Shown: positions 39,358 through 48,490, counted from the first letter of the stretch. The stretch is 64,000 nt of DNA from Bifidobacterium anseris (GCF_002860345.1 NZ_NMYC01000006.1:1-64000), one strand, 5' to 3'. Notes: generated from the letters alone by a model not told the origin. Numbers and translations are program-made.

Positions 39358-41133
39358 TCACATACGGGCACCTTCGATGTACGGGTTCGCCGTCACTTCG
39401 GAGGTCGCGAGCGGTCCGACGACCGGCTTCGGATTCAGGTTGCCGATGTGGCCCGATTCCTTGCCCGCGTAGTCAGCGAGTTGCACATGGACGAAACTCG
39501 GCTTGCCGGAGGCGACGGCCTCGCCGACCATCTGCTCAACCTCGTCCGGCGTCGTGGCGTAGTAGCCGGTGCCGCCGAAGGCCTCGATCATCTTCTCGTA
39601 GTGCGCGTCGTAGGTGAGCGTCAGCGGCGACGGATCGCCGTCGGCGCCGAGGTTCTCGAAGTCGCCGCGGTAGATGCCGCCGTTGTTGAGCACGACGAAG
39701 GTGATCGGCAGGTGGTAACGGCAGGCGACCTCGACCTCCATACCGTCGAAGCCGAATCCGGAGTCGCCGCCAATGTACAGGACCTGCTTGCCGGTGGCGA
39801 CGGCGGCGCCGATCGAATAGCCGACCGCGCAGCCCATGACGCCCCACGTGCCGCAATCGAGACGGTGGCGCGGCTCGTAGATGTCGATGATGTTGCGGCA
39901 GTCGTCGAGCGTGTTCGCGCCCTCGTTCGTCAGGATGAGGTCCTTGTTCTTGTCGTAGACCTTCTTGATCGCGCCGAGCGCGTCGTAGTGGCCCATCGGC
40001 ACCTTGCCGGAGTTGACGCGCGCGGCGAACTTCTCGTCGTTCTTCTGCGCATCGGCCTGCAGCATGCCGAGCCATGCGGAGGTGGCCTTGAACGGGGTCT
40101 TGTCGAGGCCCGCGTTGAGCATCGTCATCGCGGACTTGATGTCGCCGACGATCGGGCAGGCGATCGAACGCGCGTTCTCCATCTCGGCCGGATCGATGTC
40201 GATCTGGATGAACTTGACGTCCGGGTTCCATTCCTTGCCCTGGCCGAAGTTGAGCATCCAGTTGAGGCGCGCGCCGACGACGAGCACGACGTCGGCCGTG
40301 CGCAGCGCGAGGCCGCGGCAGCTTGCCGTGCAGTGCGGATCGTCGTCCGGGATGAGGCCCTTGGCCATCGACATCGGCTGGAACGGGATGTCGGTCTTGT
40401 CGACGAACGCGCGGATCTCGTCCTCGGCCTGCGCGAGCGCGGCGCCCTTGCCGACGATCATCAGCGGGTTCTTCGCCTCGCTCAGCAGCTTGAGCGCGTC
40501 GTCGATCGACGACTGCGCCGGCGGCATCGCCGGAGCCGGGTTGTTCGCGACCCACAGCTTGGCCGCGGCATCGTCCTTGTCCATCGTCTGGGCGACCGCA
40601 TCGTCCGGGAAGTCGATGTAGACGGCGCCCGGACGGCCCGAGCATGCGATGTGCATCGCGCGCGCGACGGCGAGCGGGATGTCCTCGATCTTGTCGATGC
40701 GGAACGATTCCTTGCAGAACGCCTTCGCGTAGTTCATCTGGTCGAGGCCTTCGTATTCGCCCTCGTGCATGTCCACGACGTGACGCGTCGAGGAGCCGCC
40801 GATCATGATGACCGGGTAGCCGTTCTCGGTGGCCTCGAGCAGCGCGGCGAGGCCGTTGAGGAAGCCCGGCGCCGAGACGGTCAGCGCGACGGCCGGACGG
40901 CCGGTCAGGAATCCTTCCGCGGCGGCCGCGTTCACCGCGTCCTCCTCGTGGCGCATGCCGATGAAGCGCATGCCCATGCCCTGCGCGATGCGCGCGAAAT
41001 CGGTGACCGGGATGCCGACGACGCCGTACATGTTCTTGATGCCGTTCTTTATAAGCGCCTCAGCAAGGTAGTGAGGCGAATCCGTCAGGTTCTGCGTTGG
41101 CGCGACCGCGGCCTGAGCTGTGGAATCTGTCAT
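39358..41133 (-). CDS. oxc: oxalyl-CoA decarboxylase
   Basis: Thiamine-diphosphate enzyme that converts oxalyl-CoA to formyl-CoA and CO2, consuming a proton. The 591-residue protein has the N-terminal catalytic Glu in GMRHEEDAVNAAAAEGF, LTVSAPGFLNGL, and the ThDP/Mg motif GGDSGFGFDGMEVEVA...NNGGIY. The ATG at 41133 is set by GGAGGAAGAC directly before it. Its leader contains a palindromic element (41154-41176). With frc it forms the two-step oxalate cycle; formate export must follow. Confidence 0.97.
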   Translation of the reverse strand: MTDSTAQAAVAPTQNLTDSPHYLAEALIKNGIKNMYGVVGIPVTDFARIAQGMGMRFIGMRHEEDAVNAAAAEGFLTGRPAVALTVSAPGFLNGLAALLEATENGYPVIMIGGSSTRHVVDMHEGEYEGLDQMNYAKAFCKESFRIDKIEDIPLAVARAMHIACSGRPGAVYIDFPDDAVAQTMDKDDAAAKLWVANNPAPAMPPAQSSIDDALKLLSEAKNPLMIVGKGAALAQAEDEIRAFVDKTDIPFQPMSMAKGLIPDDDPHCTASCRGLALRTADVVLVVGARLNWMLNFGQGKEWNPDVKFIQIDIDPAEMENARSIACPIVGDIKSAMTMLNAGLDKTPFKATSAWLGMLQADAQKNDEKFAARVNSGKVPMGHYDALGAIKKVYDKNKDLILTNEGANTLDDCRNIIDIYEPRHRLDCGTWGVMGCAVGYSIGAAVATGKQVLYIGGDSGFGFDGMEVEVACRYHLPITFVVLNNGGIYRGDFENLGADGDPSPLTLTYDAHYEKMIEAFGGTGYYATTPDEVEQMVGEAVASGKPSFVHVQLADYAGKESGHIGNLNPKPVVGPLATSEVTANPYIEGARM

Positions 41134-41153
41134 GTCTTCCTCCAATCGGGATG

Positions 41154-41176
41154 TGGTTATCGCGATATGATTACCA
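41154..41176. promoter_or_regulatory. palindromic element in the oxc leader
   Basis: TGGTTATC and GATTACCA are inverted copies with one mismatch around a 7-base centre. A perfect 10-bp palindrome TATCGCGATA (41158-41167) is nested within. It lies about 20 bases upstream of the oxc start. A regulator site is likely. Confidence 0.5.
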
Positions 41177-41243
41177 CCGATTCTAAGGTCGCGTATCTCA
41201 TATACTGAGAAGGCTTGCGCTCAGCGTATTTATTCGCTCATCG

Positions 41244-42788
41244 CTATTTGTGTGTCCCTCCCCGGCCGCTTGCCGTACCGTCCGATCCCCGCCGTCGGCG
41301 GCCCGCGCGGCCTTTGCCGCGCCACGTGCTGACCTCATGACGCCACTGTTCGCCCTCCCTGCGCGCCGCCTGCTGCGCCGTCGACGCGACCTGTTGGATC
41401 TGCGATCCCGCCGCGACCGCGAAGTCGATGAATCCGGCGTCCTTCTCATGCTCATTGCGCAATGCGCTTTGGCGCATGCCGTGGAAGAACTGCTTCCAGC
41501 CGGAGCGGGCGAGCAGGTCGATGCCCGAACCGTAGATGCCGACCGGATAGCCGAACATGAATGCGACGCACACACCGATCGCGAGGAACGGCGCCGCCGC
41601 CCATCCGAAGATCTCGCAGCCGAGCAGGAACGCGGAGAGCGGGCAGCGGTTGAATGCGGCGAGGAAGCAGATCGAGCCGACCGCCGCGCCGAACAGCGCG
41701 TCGCCGCCGGTCATCGCGAACGACGCCGAGCCGATCATGCCGCCGATGCACAGCGACGGCATGATCTCGCCGCCCTTGAACCAGAATCCGAGGCACAAGA
41801 TCGTCAGCAGCATCTTGATGAGGAAGTCGAAGGAGACGTTCGGGCTCCGGAGCACGTCGTTGAGCAGCGTGCCTCCCGAACCGGTGAAGCGCGTCCATCC
41901 GCACGCCGTCACGAGCACGGCGACGAGCAAGCCTCCGACGACTACCCACAGATAGCAGTTGCGCCGGATCCGCTTCGTGACGCCCTGTACGAGGCGGATT
42001 GCGATCGCGAACAGACTGCCGAACAGCGCCGCCGCCACGCCGATGACGACGCACATGCCGACGCCGTGCCAGTTCAGTTGTGGCACGCCGACCTTCGTGA
42101 TGACATCGCCGATGCCGAAGTGGCGCGCGACGACGAATCCGGCGAAGCATGCGACGAGCATCGAGCACACGTAGCGCAGCCCGGCGAAGCGCATGAGCTC
42201 GAGGACGAGCATGCACGAGCCGAGCGGCGCGAAGAACAGCGCGGAGAAGGTCGCGGCCATGCCGGTCGCCGCGACGTACAGATGCATGTCCTGCGTATCG
42301 TCGTGGTTGGGTCGACGCACGACGTTGTGCAGCCTGAGGGGCCGCGCGATCGTTGTGCCGAGGCTCGCGCCCATCTGCATCGCGCCGGCCTCCTTGCCGA
42401 CGGTGCCGCCGGCGAGGATTGTCATCGCGTTCGCGATGAGGATGCCCGGCGCGAGCAGTCCGCTGATCTCGTGGCCGCCGCGCATCCGTTCGATGACGGC
42501 GTCCGTCGTCAGATCGAGCGGCAGCTTCCACCAGCGGTACAGCAGCAGTTGCGCGATGCCGATGACCGGCAGCAGCCAGATGAGCCACGGCAGGCGTTCG
42601 AAGACATGCCGCGCGCCGTCGACGACGATGCACAGCGTGATCGATCCGAATCCGCACAGTATGCCGCACACGAGCGCATAGAGCAGATGTCGGGCCGCCT
42701 GCCCAACGTTGAACCGCAGGACCCACTTCGACGTGGGCGCCAGCTGCGCGTCGCTGTCCGTCTTGCGCTGCGGATGCCCTGTGCTCAC
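41244..42788 (-). CDS. ClC-family chloride channel or chloride/proton antiporter
   Basis: Integral membrane protein of about 514 residues. The family motifs are recognisable: GKEAGAMQMGASLG (the GKEGP-type site), the FSALFFAPLGSCMLVLEL region, GGEIMPSLCIGGMIG and a C-terminal GYPVGIYG. The proline of GKEGP is absent. A basic soluble tail of about 90 residues follows the last helix. GTG at 42788 is chosen, with GGAGGAGA 9 nt upstream; longer readings would overlap the upstream gene. ClC exchangers serve acid resistance in other bacteria, which fits a place beside oxalate decarboxylation, but the link is inference. Confidence 0.88.
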   Translation of the reverse strand: MSTGHPQRKTDSDAQLAPTSKWVLRFNVGQAARHLLYALVCGILCGFGSITLCIVVDGARHVFERLPWLIWLLPVIGIAQLLLYRWWKLPLDLTTDAVIERMRGGHEISGLLAPGILIANAMTILAGGTVGKEAGAMQMGASLGTTIARPLRLHNVVRRPNHDDTQDMHLYVAATGMAATFSALFFAPLGSCMLVLELMRFAGLRYVCSMLVACFAGFVVARHFGIGDVITKVGVPQLNWHGVGMCVVIGVAAALFGSLFAIAIRLVQGVTKRIRRNCYLWVVVGGLLVAVLVTACGWTRFTGSGGTLLNDVLRSPNVSFDFLIKMLLTILCLGFWFKGGEIMPSLCIGGMIGSASFAMTGGDALFGAAVGSICFLAAFNRCPLSAFLLGCEIFGWAAAPFLAIGVCVAFMFGYPVGIYGSGIDLLARSGWKQFFHGMRQSALRNEHEKDAGFIDFAVAAGSQIQQVASTAQQAARREGEQWRHEVSTWRGKGRAGRRRRGSDGTASGRGGTHK

Positions 42789-42961
42789 TGCCTGATCTCC
42801 TCCACGCCGTTGGCCGCGTCCGGCGCGGCCGCCGTTGTACATCGGTATCGTACAGCCTGCGGCGAGTGCCGGTGGCGATTCCATCCGACAGCGTGCAGGC
42901 GCCGTGACGGCCGCGGTATGAAGCCGCGGCCGCCATCGGGCTGCGCGCTCGGCGCTTGTGC

Positions 42962-45256
42962 TCAATGCTTGCGCGGCGGCCACTTCGCATCATGGCGCAT
43001 CCTGATTGCGGCGACGCCCGCGGCCGCGCACAGGATGCATGTCACCGTCAACGGCGCCGCCGCGGACGCGCCGGTCGCCGCGAGCGCCGGCCTCGGATTG
43101 CGCGTATGCTGCTCCTTTGGCTGCGCGCGGCTGGACGCCGGCGGCTCTTCGACGACCTCGACGACCTCTCCGGGCGCGCCGATCTCGTGCGTCGCGAGGA
43201 TGTCGCCGTCGAGGCTGAGCAACGTCGCCTTCCAGTACACGAGGCCGGCCGTCGGCGAACGCGCCTCATCGCTCGTCGCCTGCTGCGTCTCGAGCGTCGG
43301 GTCGAGCGGCTGCCGCGCACCGGAGAGCAGCAGCCGGTTCCTACCGGGCTGCGCATCCTCGTCGACAGCCTCGTAGGCCTCGAAGACGACGACGGCGCCT
43401 TCGGGCACGTTGCCGTGTACGGTCGCGACGTCGTGGAACGGCTCGCCGACCTTGACCTTCGCATGGTCGACCTGCGTCGTCAGCGTCAGCGCCGGCTCCG
43501 GTTCCGCGTGCACGCGCACGCGTTCCCAGCTGTCCGCGTACGAGCTCGCCGCGGGCGCGACGCGATCGTCGCCGGCGAAGTTCCAGACGAAGACGTACCA
43601 GCCCGGCTCTTCGGCGACGATGTCGACCGGCTCGCCGTGCGCGTCGGGCGCACCCCCGCCGACGCGCAGTTCGCCGTTGACGGCCGCGTAGTCCCAGACG
43701 CCGATGAGGCGGTGGTGCTCGTCGGGCTGCGGCTGCTTGTCCCCTGCCGGACGCCACTGCTCGTCGTCGCCACCATCGCCGTCGCCGGCCCACCAGACGC
43801 TCACCTGCGCGTGTTCCTCGTCGGCACCGACGCCGATCGTCTCGTCGCCCTTCCAGCTGCCGTGGTCGTCGGGGAATCCACTGACCCAGATCGTGTCCAT
43901 GAGCTGCGAGCCGATGTGCGCCGTGTGTTCATGTGCTTCGGAGCGCACTTCGACGGTGTCGCGGCGCGTGACGTTCGTTTCGGTGCCGTCGACGATCGCG
44001 GTGACGATGTCCTGCGCGAGGTATTCGCCCATCGAGCCGTGCTGCCTGTCGCGGCGCGCCGCCCACAGCCATGTGCCGAAGCCGCTCGTGGCCGTCGCAT
44101 GGTAGTCGCCGTCGGCGTCGCGCGCGACGGCCGTCTGTTCGCCGGGGGCGTCGAAGCTCAGCCGCGCGGTCGCGACGGGTTGATGGCCGAGCGTCGTCGC
44201 GACGCGCTTGACGAAGTCGTCGGCGCGCTCGCCGTCGTGCCGTTCGATGCGCCGCGTGACGGCGTCGGCGTTCAGGCCGTCGAAGTACCAGCCGTCGACG
44301 GTGAGCGTCTCGCCGCGCGGCCAGACGTCGTCGGGGCCGGCCATGCCGACGGCGACGGCGTCGGTGACGCGAACGCCCGCTTCGATGAGCGTCGGCGTCG
44401 TCACGGTGCGGATCGTCGGCGTGAAGGTCTTCTTCGCCGGGAATCGGATTCCGTCGAAGGCCTTCGCCTGTCCTTCGCCGACGCGGACGAGTCGCTGCGA
44501 CGACGTGATGACGTCGACCGACGGCGCCTTCGCCGATCCGGAGACGCGCACGTCGCCGTCGCCGGTCGACACCCATCGGATGACGGCGGCCTTGTCGCTG
44601 GAGACGCCACGCCAGGTGCGCGAGCCGTCGGCGAACACGGCCGGCCCGTCGAGCGTCAGCGTGTAGCCGATGCCGGACACCGGCGCGCCGCGCGCGTTGT
44701 CGATTGAGACGGTCACGTCGCCGTTGCGCCGTCCTTCGTCATAGGACAGCTTCGTGTTGAGCTTCGCCGGCGTCAGCGCGTCGGCTTCAGCAAGCAGTTC
44801 GTCGACGCGCGTGAAGATCTGCGGATAGCGCTTTTTGAGGCTCGCGCGCGACGACGGCCACCCCTGCGGTCCGGTGCTCGTGTCGAAGAAATCATGCAGG
44901 ATGACGGCGATCGCCGCGTGCGTGACGTCCTGCTTGACCTCGGTGTGCGGGTAGCGGCTGATGAGCACGGCCGCCTTGCGCGCGTTGAGCGAATCCTGCA
45001 TCGTCGTCGCCGCGCCGACCGTGTAGTTCGTGTTCTTGTCCTGCTGGATGCAGTAGTAGTCGAGTCCCGCGCCGTCATGGCCCACGGGGCCGATCTCGTA
45101 CAGGACGCCTCCGTTGAAATACGTGAAGTTGTAGGGGCTCGCCTCGGTGAGCTTCTCGCCTTCGGCCGCGTCAGCGACCGCGACCGGCGCGAGGACCGCC
45201 GCGCAGGCCGCCACGGTGGCGGCCGCGCGATGCAGGATCGATGTGAATCGCGTCAT
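42962..45256 (-). CDS. sortase-anchored surface protein with TQXA-like domain
   Basis: A 764-residue exported protein. The signal peptide ends about residue 31 (ADAAEG). The N-terminal domain resembles the thioester (TQXA) domain of Gram-positive adhesins: YYCIQQDKN has a Cys (69), but the Gln of the TQxA motif is His113 (DVTHAAIAV). Beta-rich repeats follow (DVTVSIDNARGAPVSGIGYTL and similar). The C-terminus has a sorting signal: LAATG at 725-729, a hydrophobic stretch and a basic end. It is thus attached to the wall by a sortase, none of which is in this window. The start at 45256 is backed by AAGGAA 5-6 nt upstream and by the signal peptide. Confidence 0.85.
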   Translation of the reverse strand: MTRFTSILHRAAATVAACAAVLAPVAVADAAEGEKLTEASPYNFTYFNGGVLYEIGPVGHDGAGLDYYCIQQDKNTNYTVGAATTMQDSLNARKAAVLISRYPHTEVKQDVTHAAIAVILHDFFDTSTGPQGWPSSRASLKKRYPQIFTRVDELLAEADALTPAKLNTKLSYDEGRRNGDVTVSIDNARGAPVSGIGYTLTLDGPAVFADGSRTWRGVSSDKAAVIRWVSTGDGDVRVSGSAKAPSVDVITSSQRLVRVGEGQAKAFDGIRFPAKKTFTPTIRTVTTPTLIEAGVRVTDAVAVGMAGPDDVWPRGETLTVDGWYFDGLNADAVTRRIERHDGERADDFVKRVATTLGHQPVATARLSFDAPGEQTAVARDADGDYHATATSGFGTWLWAARRDRQHGSMGEYLAQDIVTAIVDGTETNVTRRDTVEVRSEAHEHTAHIGSQLMDTIWVSGFPDDHGSWKGDETIGVGADEEHAQVSVWWAGDGDGGDDEQWRPAGDKQPQPDEHHRLIGVWDYAAVNGELRVGGGAPDAHGEPVDIVAEEPGWYVFVWNFAGDDRVAPAASSYADSWERVRVHAEPEPALTLTTQVDHAKVKVGEPFHDVATVHGNVPEGAVVVFEAYEAVDEDAQPGRNRLLLSGARQPLDPTLETQQATSDEARSPTAGLVYWKATLLSLDGDILATHEIGAPGEVVEVVEEPPASSRAQPKEQHTRNPRPALAATGASAAAPLTVTCILCAAAGVAAIRMRHDAKWPPRKH

Positions 45257-45597
45257 TGCAGTTCCTTCCGTTGGTGCATGCTGATCGCCGCCGTTGCGAC
45301 GGCTGGCTCGAGCTTGGCACCGGCCGCTTCGGAGGCGCAAGCACAACCGGGCGTTGTGACCGGAAGGCAGGCTCGGCGGCCATTTGGGGACGACACGGAC
45401 TGTTATCCACACTGTGCTTTATCCACATGCCATCCACATCAGTGCATGCGCGCGCGAATCCATCCACATTCCCACATCGGATCACGCCCGATATGACAAT
45501 GCGCCGTGATTGTGCTTTGGACGCCCGTGATACAGGATGTTTCACCGATGTGACCAAATCCGCCCCCTGTTCACAGCATGTCCATACAATGAGGGGC
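45257..45597. other. intergenic region with DnaA-box cluster
   Basis: No gene is seen. TTATCCACA, the perfect DnaA-box consensus, occurs at 45403-45411 and 45419-45427 on the plus strand. Two relaxed copies CCATCCACA stand at 45430-45438 and 45460-45468, all in the same orientation. A TACAAT box at 45585-45590 serves the next gene. dnaA and dnaN are not here, so this is not the usual oriC context. Confidence 0.6.
45585..45590 (+). promoter_or_regulatory. -10 box before the GlgE-family gene
   Basis: TACAAT ends 7 bases before the ATG at 45598, pointing to a leaderless mRNA; no good -35 is visible. Confidence 0.5.
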
Positions 45598-47631
45598 ATG
45601 AGAGAAGCACAACACACTCAGGAAACAACGACCAGCACGACCTCCCGCACGCGCAAGCCGCGCGCGACGAAGAAGCAGCCGCAGTTCACGGGGGATGCGC
45701 CTGCACTTCCGATCGCGACCAAGGAACCCGGCCAGTTCGGCCGCATCGCGATCACGAACATCACCCCCGCGAGCGCCGACGGCGCCTTCGCGCCACGCGT
45801 CGAACTCGGCGAGCCGTTCACGGTGACGGCCCGCGTTTTCATGGAAGGCACCGGCCATGTCGGCGCCACCGGCGTCCTCAAGAGCCAGCGCGGCCGCATC
45901 ATGGCGCGCAAGCCGATGGCGCTCGCGAACGCCGACCTCGAATCGTATGCCGTCACGCTGCAGGCCGGCGAGTACACCGACATCGCACCGTGGGACGAGA
46001 GCTTCGCCGAGATGGCCAAGCAGCTCGGTAACTGGAAGTTCGCCGTCGAAGGATGGGCCGACACCTTCGCCGACTGGCTCGAGCGCGCTGACGAGGAGCC
46101 GGCTTCGAACGCCCTCGCGCAGGACGGTGCCGAGATCCTGAACCGTTGGGCTGGAACCCGCGACGCCGCGCTCGACGCGCAGCAGCGCAAGATGCTGCGC
46201 GACACCGCCAAGGAGATGCTCGACACGACCGTCGACGCCGCCGACCGCATCGCGATCGCACACGCCGACGAGATCCTCACGCTGCACCGCACGAATCCGC
46301 TGCGCGACGGCCTGACGGCGAGCGCCGACCGTCCGCTGCGCGTCGAACGTCCGAAGTCGAGCTTCAGCTCGTGGTACCAGTTCTTCCCGCGTTCCGAAGG
46401 CGCCGTCAAGCATGAGGACGGCACCGTCACGCCGGGCGATCTGCATACGGCGGCGCAGGGTCTCGAACGCGCAAAGGCGGAAGGCTTCGGCATCGTCTAT
46501 CTGCCGCAGATCCTGCCGACCGACGCCGCCGGCATCGTCACCGACCACGCGGCCATCGACCCGGCCCTCGGCACCGTCGACGACCTGCGCGCCTTCATCA
46601 ACCGCGCCCATGAGCTCGGCCTCGAGGTCGCGCTCGACTTCACGCTCGCCTTCGCCGCCGACCATGCGTGGAAGGCCGAGCATCCGCAGTGGTTCCGCGC
46701 CGACGGCACGATCGACTACGACAACGACTTCACCGGCATCGAGAAGGCGGCCGCCGAAGTGCTCGACTTCTGGATCACCCTCGGCGTCACCGCCTTCCGC
46801 GTCGGCGCGCCCGAAGCGACGCCGACACGCTTCTGGCAGGACGTCATCGCCGATGTCGTCAAGGCGCATCCGCAGGTGCTGTTCCTCGCCGAGGATGGCG
46901 ACCGCCCGTCGATGACGCGCGCGCTCGCCTGCGCCGGTTTCACGCAGTCCTACGGCACCTTCGCGTGGCGCAACACGAAGGAGGAAGTGGACGCCTTCCT
47001 GACGGCCACGAACTCGGACGACGCGTTCTGGCAGCACAACGCGTTCTGGCCGACGACGCCGGATTCGCTGAGCAACTATTTGCGCGACAACGGCATCGCC
47101 GGCTACGCGGTGCGCGCCGTGCTCGCCGCGATGGGCTCGCCGACGTGGGGCGTGTACAACGGCTACGAACTCGTCGAGAACACGCAGCGCGACGGCGCCG
47201 AACAGCCGGCCGTCAGCGAATTCGACGCGATCCGCGTGCGCGACTGGGACAAGAGCGACGACTACGGCATCGCCGAACTCGTCACATCGCTCAACGCGAT
47301 CCGCCGCACGCATCCAGCGACGCGCAGCTACCACAACCTCACGGTACTGCCGAGCGCGAACCCGAGCATCCTCGCCTTCGCACGCCAGACGCCGGCCGAA
47401 TACACCGGCACCGGCAAGCCGGACACGCTCATCGTCGTCGTCAACCTCGACGGCTACCACGAGCAGCAGTCGAGCGTGCACGTCGATCTCACGGCACTCG
47501 GCCTGCCGACCGACGGCACGTACCGCGTCAAGGACCAGCTGACTGGCCGCGAATTCGACTGGAGCTGGGACAACTTCGTCGCGCTCGCGCCGTGGGCGGA
47601 CGTCGCGCACATCCTCAGCGTCGAATACTGA
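45598..47631 (+). CDS. GlgE-family maltosyltransferase homologue lacking the catalytic nucleophile
   Basis: A cytoplasmic protein of 677 residues that aligns along its length with GlgE (maltose-1-phosphate maltosyltransferase): N-terminal DUF3416-like domain (GRIAITNITP), SFSSWYQFFPRSEG, the GH13 barrel, GFTQSYGTFAWRNTK, YNGYELVENTQR and a C-terminal sandwich. In GlgE the nucleophile lies in FRVDNPHTKP; here the sequence is FRVGAPEATP, with Gly403 in place of Asp. The acid/base Glu (432) and third carboxylate (Asp489) are kept at the exact spacing of the Streptomyces enzyme (394/423/480, from memory). Catalysis by the usual mechanism should fail, so it may be a binding or regulatory protein. 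No treS or maltokinase gene is adjacent. Confidence 0.85.
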   Translation: MREAQHTQETTTSTTSRTRKPRATKKQPQFTGDAPALPIATKEPGQFGRIAITNITPASADGAFAPRVELGEPFTVTARVFMEGTGHVGATGVLKSQRGRIMARKPMALANADLESYAVTLQAGEYTDIAPWDESFAEMAKQLGNWKFAVEGWADTFADWLERADEEPASNALAQDGAEILNRWAGTRDAALDAQQRKMLRDTAKEMLDTTVDAADRIAIAHADEILTLHRTNPLRDGLTASADRPLRVERPKSSFSSWYQFFPRSEGAVKHEDGTVTPGDLHTAAQGLERAKAEGFGIVYLPQILPTDAAGIVTDHAAIDPALGTVDDLRAFINRAHELGLEVALDFTLAFAADHAWKAEHPQWFRADGTIDYDNDFTGIEKAAAEVLDFWITLGVTAFRVGAPEATPTRFWQDVIADVVKAHPQVLFLAEDGDRPSMTRALACAGFTQSYGTFAWRNTKEEVDAFLTATNSDDAFWQHNAFWPTTPDSLSNYLRDNGIAGYAVRAVLAAMGSPTWGVYNGYELVENTQRDGAEQPAVSEFDAIRVRDWDKSDDYGIAELVTSLNAIRRTHPATRSYHNLTVLPSANPSILAFARQTPAEYTGTGKPDTLIVVVNLDGYHEQQSSVHVDLTALGLPTDGTYRVKDQLTGREFDWSWDNFVALAPWADVAHILSVEY

Positions 47632-47637
47632 GCGTCG

Positions 47638-47664
47638 CCGCCGGCGTCACATGCACGCCGGCGG
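47638..47664 (+). terminator. hairpin after the GlgE-family gene
   Basis: A perfect 10-bp GC stem with a 7-nt loop starts 6 bases after the stop codon. It has no T-run. Confidence 0.45.
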
Positions 47665-47880
47665 ATGCGATACCGATAACGGATGATTGAGTCGACAATC
47701 AATATCAATACTGATGGGAGATCGCCGCAGCGGTCTCTCATCGTCGTTTTCGCCGCCGCCGCGGGACATCGGCGCAACGTCGTCGCCGCTGTTCGTGCAC
47801 GGCGTGCACATGCGCCGCTCGGACGCGCGCGGTGTATGGTGGTAGCGGGTTTCAACACTCATCAACCAAGGAGAACTACC

Positions 47881-48402
47881 ATGGCAGAAACTTTCAACGT
47901 CGTTGTGGAGATCCCGCGCGGCTCGAAGAACAAGTACGAAGTCGACCAGGCCTCGGGCCGCGTCTTCCTCGACCGCACGCTGTTCACGGCGATGGGCTAT
48001 CCGGATGACTACGGCTACATCGACGGCACGCTCGGCGAGGACGGCGATCCGCTCGACGCGCTCGTCATGATCCCGGATTCGGTGTTCCCGGGCTGCGTCA
48101 TCGAGTGCCGCGCCGTCGGCCTGTACCACATGGTGGACGAAGAAGGCGGCGACGACAAGGTGCTGTGCGTGCCGAACGACGTGCGCTACGACAGCATCAA
48201 GGACATCTCCGACGTCTCCGAGTTCCACAAGGCCGAGATCAAGCACTTCTTCGAGCAGTACAAGGCGCTCGAACCGGGCAAGGAAGTCATGCCGGGCGAC
48301 TACTGGGCGGACGCTGCGACCGCGGACAAGGAAATCAAGGCTGCGCGCGAACGCCTCGCCGCCAAGGAGAAGGCCGAGCACGACGCCGATCTCAACAACT
48401 GA
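47881..48402 (+). CDS. ppa: inorganic pyrophosphatase
   Basis: Family I soluble pyrophosphatase, 173 residues, hydrolysing PPi to two phosphates. The signature DPLDALV in EDGDPLDALVMIP holds the metal-binding Asp residues, with EIPRGSKNKYEVD at the N-terminus and YGYIDGTL before it. AAGGAGAAC lies 5 nt upstream of the ATG. A Lys/Glu/Ala-rich tail ends the protein. Confidence 0.97.
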   Translation: MAETFNVVVEIPRGSKNKYEVDQASGRVFLDRTLFTAMGYPDDYGYIDGTLGEDGDPLDALVMIPDSVFPGCVIECRAVGLYHMVDEEGGDDKVLCVPNDVRYDSIKDISDVSEFHKAEIKHFFEQYKALEPGKEVMPGDYWADAATADKEIKAARERLAAKEKAEHDADLNN

Positions 48403-48490
48403 TTTCCTGATTCGCTGATTTTCCGCCGTCCGCGTGCCGCCCTGAGCGACACATGACGGCACCGCAACCGCGTCAATGATCAGTAAAAGG

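Noticed and set aside
45403-45468. Chromosomal replication origin
   Set aside because: The DnaA-like boxes alone do not make oriC. dnaA, dnaN, rpmH and an AT-rich unwinding element are missing here, so I report only a DnaA-box cluster.
45256-45597. N-terminal extension of the GlgE-family gene
   Set aside because: It covers the DnaA-box region and has no homology; a -10 box stands directly before the ATG at 45598.
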